Assembly: GCA_020343755.1 (NCBI GenBank)
Contig: CP070810.1
Span: 379,237 to 385,540 of the forward strand
Length of the DNA stretch: 6,304 nt
Source: Dehalococcoidia bacterium
GTDB lineage: Bacteria > Chloroflexota > Dehalococcoidia > Dehalococcoidales > E44-bin46
Direction: 5' to 3'
Part shown: positions 4,719-6,304 of the stretch, piece after piece
Layout of the letters: each line of letters starts with the position of its first letter
How positions within the stretch are numbered: position 1 is the stretch's first letter
Translations under genes and position numbers: made by a program
Notes under the pieces: generated by a model
What the model was told of the DNA's origin: nothing
The model's input: only the letters and a program-made list of their open reading frames with translations
Database searches by the model: none

Positions 4719-5729
4719 TTACTCGATATAACGGATACGCTTCGCCAGCAGCTCCCACCTTTCCCACGTAGCTAGCCAGACAAGCGCCACGGAGTTTATT
4801 GCGTCGGCCAGAATGTATGGTGAGTACTGTACAATATCTTCTTTGAAGGGGGAGACTCTCCTGATTCTTACCGTGTCATAATCGACTCCGGCTGGGGGAT
4901 TCAGGGGGAACATCTTCAAGGACATGTGGAATGACACGAGACAGACGGACACCAGATAGTTCCATAGATTCTTGTTACCACTTCCCAGAAAGGCATACCA
5001 GTTTTGCCCCGCTTGGTCCATATTGTCCCACGCGGCCTGTCCTAGGATTTGGTCACATTTGTGGAGAACCGAGTTTTCAAAACCCCTGCGACTGGTGTCT
5101 AGTTGCAGGTTCAGGTTCTCATCCAGGTCAAACTGCTGAGTTTTCGTCGACACACTGTAGTATTTCTTGATTTCGTTCTCCCAGAACGCTTCAAGGTCGG
5201 GGTGGATCTTGGACGGGTCATAGAAGTCCCGGTTGTCGCAGTGAACCGGTACGTGGGCGTCGCATACATAGTGTGAGAGCATCAGGAACAGAACGGCCAC
5301 CTGACTGTCGTTGAAGGCTATGACGTCTCCACTAGGCATCTTGTTGGTGATGAGTATGGTGTCCCTTATCGTCTGACTCAGTGCCTCGCAACGGTCGGGG
5401 AGGTCGCTGATTCTCTCATCCAGTGAGACCTTCTTATCCAGTTCCGATTGTACGAAATTGAGGCAGGTGTTGTGTGAAGGCGGCCGGTAGCGGACTACTC
5501 TGCCGTCGCTTGAGTCCAGCTCGTACTTCCAGGTATGCCCGCCCTGTGTGTTGTCCCTTATAACGGTATCCGGAAACCAGGCTCCGCGCACGAAAGTAGA
5601 GGGATAGCGGTACATAAAATCTAGCAATTTCTTAACGCGCTTGTTACGCTCCTCATCGAAGCGTCCCTCGTAGGTTCTCAGTAGTTCCATAGCTTTTAAA
5701 GATAACCAAGCATGAGTGTACTTCTTCAT
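4719..5729 (-). CDS. Zinc-dependent phospholipase C / S1-P1 nuclease-fold protein
   Basis: This 336-aa protein carries the metal-site pattern of the zinc phospholipase C/S1-P1 nuclease superfamily, which hydrolyses phosphodiesters using three zinc ions. Candidate ligands are His6 (YTHAWLS), Asp54 (GAWFPD), His65 (GGHTWKY), the diagnostic H-x3-D-x-H-x3-H block (His153, Asp157, His159, His163 in LSHYVCDAHVPVH), and His176 with Glu180 or Glu184 (IHPDLEAFWE). Classical members use the mature N-terminal Trp as a ligand after signal-peptide removal. Here no signal peptide is seen (MKKYTHAW), so the protein is either cytoplasmic or exported differently. The start is supported by AAGGAGGTG 5 nt upstream of ATG 5729-5727. 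It is preceded by repeat copy 5, with a consensus-like promoter, and followed by the coupled 59-aa ORF. The substrate (lipid or nucleic acid) cannot be told from sequence. Confidence 0.8.
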   Translation of the reverse strand: MKKYTHAWLSLKAMELLRTYEGRFDEERNKRVKKLLDFMYRYPSTFVRGAWFPDTVIRDNTQGGHTWKYELDSSDGRVVRYRPPSHNTCLNFVQSELDKKVSLDERISDLPDRCEALSQTIRDTILITNKMPSGDVIAFNDSQVAVLFLMLSHYVCDAHVPVHCDNRDFYDPSKIHPDLEAFWENEIKKYYSVSTKTQQFDLDENLNLQLDTSRRGFENSVLHKCDQILGQAAWDNMDQAGQNWYAFLGSGNKNLWNYLVSVCLVSFHMSLKMFPLNPPAGVDYDTVRIRRVSPFKEDIVQYSPYILADAINSVALVWLATWERWELLAKRIRYIE

Positions 5730-5761
5730 CTTGCACCTCCTTATCTTTGTTCGGAATAATC

Positions 5762-5815
5762 AAAAAAGGCACCAGCTACCGCCATGTTTTTCAGCGGTTC
5801 CAGTGCCCCTTTTTC
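5762..5815 (-). terminator. Attenuator-like intrinsic terminator of repeat copy 5
   Basis: On the minus strand GGCAC (5807-5803) pairs with GTGCC (5772-5768) and ACCGC (5798-5794) pairs with GCGGT (5782-5778), with an internal loop between the helices, followed directly by TTTTTT (5767-5762). It lies between the promoter at 5881-5908 and the SD of the phospholipase-like gene, the position expected of an attenuator. Its other side ends in CCCCTTTTT, so it may also work rightward. Confidence 0.65.
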
Positions 5816-5880
5816 ATCTTCCCCAACTCCTAAACCAGCGCTACAATTGTGTTATTTCAAGATTACTTCATGTATGTACT

Positions 5881-5908
5881 ATTCTACCCTTTTTAATATG
5901 GTTGTCAA
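5881..5908 (-). promoter_or_regulatory. Candidate promoter of the phospholipase-like operon
   Basis: Minus strand: a perfect TTGACA (5908-5903), a 16-nt spacer and TAGAAT (5886-5881; five of six consensus bases). This is the best leftward sigma-70-type promoter in the window. It lies ~150 nt upstream of the start codon with the repeat leader in between. Confidence 0.65.
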
Positions 5909-6042
5909 TAGCCTTAAGAAAAAGGTGTCAAGTTAGACATTGCGTAAATGACCGAGGTAACAAAACGTCATAAAGTTAACTGCGAAGGGACCTGTCGGCT
6001 ACAGAAGGCAGTTATTTCCTACTCTGAGGCTTACACTGGTTT

Positions 6043-6071
6043 TTGCAAACAGAATTCCTTTAGTGTATAAT
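6043..6071 (+). promoter_or_regulatory. Candidate promoter of the zinc-ribbon gene
   Basis: TTGCAA (6043-6048), a 17-nt spacer and a perfect TATAAT (6066-6071). It would give a leader of about 105 nt ahead of the zinc-ribbon gene, long enough to hold the hairpin at 6137-6185. Confidence 0.6.
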
Positions 6072-6136
6072 ATCCACGGTGGTTTCAGGTTAGGTTATTA
6101 CATACTTAGTTAAATTACTTTAGATTTGCCCAAGTG

Positions 6137-6185
6137 TTGGATGACCTACTCAAACCAACTATTTAAAAGAGAGGAGGTCATCCAA
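6137..6185 (+). promoter_or_regulatory. SD/start-codon-sequestering hairpin of the zinc-ribbon gene
   Basis: TTGGATGACCT (6137-6147) is the exact reverse complement of AGGTCATCCAA (6175-6185). The stem is 11 bp with a 27-nt loop and can extend by two G-U pairs. Its 3' arm covers the second half of the AGGAGG SD (6172-6177), the whole spacer and the A of the ATG. When folded it should block ribosome access. An RNA thermometer, a ligand- or protein-responsive switch, or autoregulation by the zinc-ribbon protein are all possible. Confidence 0.6.
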
Positions 6186-6304
6186 TGGATTTTCAGGACA
6201 AGTCGATCCAGTGTTCCGATTGCGGGGCTACCTTTACCTTCAGTGTCGAGGAACAAGAGTTCTTTGTCTCTAAGGGCTACACCAATGAGCCTAAGCGCTG
6301 CCCC
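6185..6304 (+). CDS. Zinc-ribbon domain protein (partial, 3' end outside window)
   Basis: Forty codons are visible from ATG 6185, with AGGAGG (6172-6177) 7 nt upstream. The sequence has a CSDCG knuckle (Cys10, Cys13), an aromatic stretch TFTFSVEEQEFF (residues 16-27), and KGYTNEPKRCP (30-40), whose Cys39 begins the second knuckle. This fits the 'probable zinc-ribbon' family PF13451, small proteins in which C-x2-C, 'F-x-x-x-E-Q-x-F-[FY]-x-x-K-G' and 'EPKRCPxCR' recur. Its function is not established; a nucleic-acid or ribosome-associated role is often guessed. The family call rests on a full first half and is quite secure. Confidence 0.82.
   Translation, partial: MDFQDKSIQCSDCGATFTFSVEEQEFFVSKGYTNEPKRCP

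Larger units (their letters stand above)
5762..5971 (-). repeat. Dispersed leader/hairpin repeat, copy 5 (most complete)
   Basis: Minus-strand order: GTAACAAAAC box (near 5966-5957), TTAGACATT-type box, promoter, ATCTTGAAATAACACAATTG, a leader holding GGTTTAGGAGTTGGGG, an 8-codon ORF (5817-5791, MKKGHWNR, stop TGA in the hairpin loop), then the hairpin and a six-T run. The element ends about 33 nt upstream of the phospholipase-like start codon. It appears to be the best-preserved copy and is the natural seed for a family search. Confidence 0.8.

Noticed and set aside
5762..5817. T-box riboswitch: the repeat hairpin contains TGGAACCGC, like the tRNA-binding T-box motif inside a terminator
   Set aside because: The motif is not kept in copies 2, 3 and 4, the leader is too short for a specifier Stem I, and the downstream genes are not tRNA synthetases or amino-acid genes. 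Most likely coincidence.
1366..5971. CRISPR array or integron attC sites as explanation for the dispersed repeats
   Set aside because: Spacing is irregular with whole genes between copies, copies are imperfect, there are no short uniform spacers, and no GTTRRRY/RYYYAAC core pair was seen. The promoter and U-run features fit regulatory leaders better.
4460..5973. Two similar rightward ORFs (4460-4771 and 5716-5973) sharing a hydrophobic stretch (CTILP.LIWLSIA)
   Set aside because: They are translations of the opposite strand of repeat copies 4 and 5, and neither has an SD. The similarity comes from the DNA repeat.

Overview
The window looks like a bacterial chromosome segment of moderate GC content, with strong AGGAGG Shine-Dalgarno (SD) sites and mostly leftward genes. 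It holds a flavodoxin-fold protein, an LsrF/DeoC-type aldolase beside the start of a probable zinc alcohol dehydrogenase, a TolB-type propeller with an export signal, and a 'CxxC...EPKRCP' zinc-ribbon protein. This mix would suit an anaerobic or microaerophilic environmental lineage such as Chloroflexota/Dehalococcoidia. That placement is an impression from gene content, not a demonstrated assignment.

Layout, left to right. (1) 1-863, minus: an LsrF-like class I aldolase followed 20 nt later by the first 13 codons of a probable zinc-dependent dehydrogenase, a likely two-gene operon. (2) 1039-1289, minus: a 23-codon ORF with a very strong SD, followed 11 nt later by a 55-aa protein with a possible Cys/His metal site. 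(3) 1619-1975, minus: a 118-aa protein with two predicted helix-turn-helix (HTH) units and a basic tail. (4) 1976-2648: non-coding, with promoter candidates, repeat copies and a perfect 9-bp dyad. (5) 2649-3524, minus: a secreted or lipoprotein six-bladed TolB-like propeller built from near-identical 132-bp units. (6) 3768-4407, plus: a 50-codon ORF with a beta-grasp-like tail, then a flavodoxin-like gene with a TTG start. (7) 4528-5729, minus: a phospholipase C/S1-P1 nuclease-fold protein followed by a coupled 59-aa ORF. (8) 6185-6304, plus: the start of a zinc-ribbon gene whose SD and start codon are buried in an 11-bp perfect hairpin.

The most unusual content lies between the genes. A dispersed repeat occurs five or six times, always in the same orientation relative to the minus strand. 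Its best copies contain, in minus-strand order, a consensus-like promoter (TTGACA-16-TAGAAT), a conserved leader with an internal SD-like stretch and a tiny ORF beginning ATG AAA, and a hairpin followed by a U-run. Four copies lie just upstream of unrelated minus-strand genes (the 23/55-aa pair, the HTH protein, the propeller and the phospholipase-like gene). The fifth lies at the 3' end of the phospholipase-like operon, so that operon is flanked by ~100-bp direct repeats. The family could be a repeated attenuator-type leader, a mobile intergenic element carrying promoters and terminators, or both. The genes it precedes share no obvious pathway.
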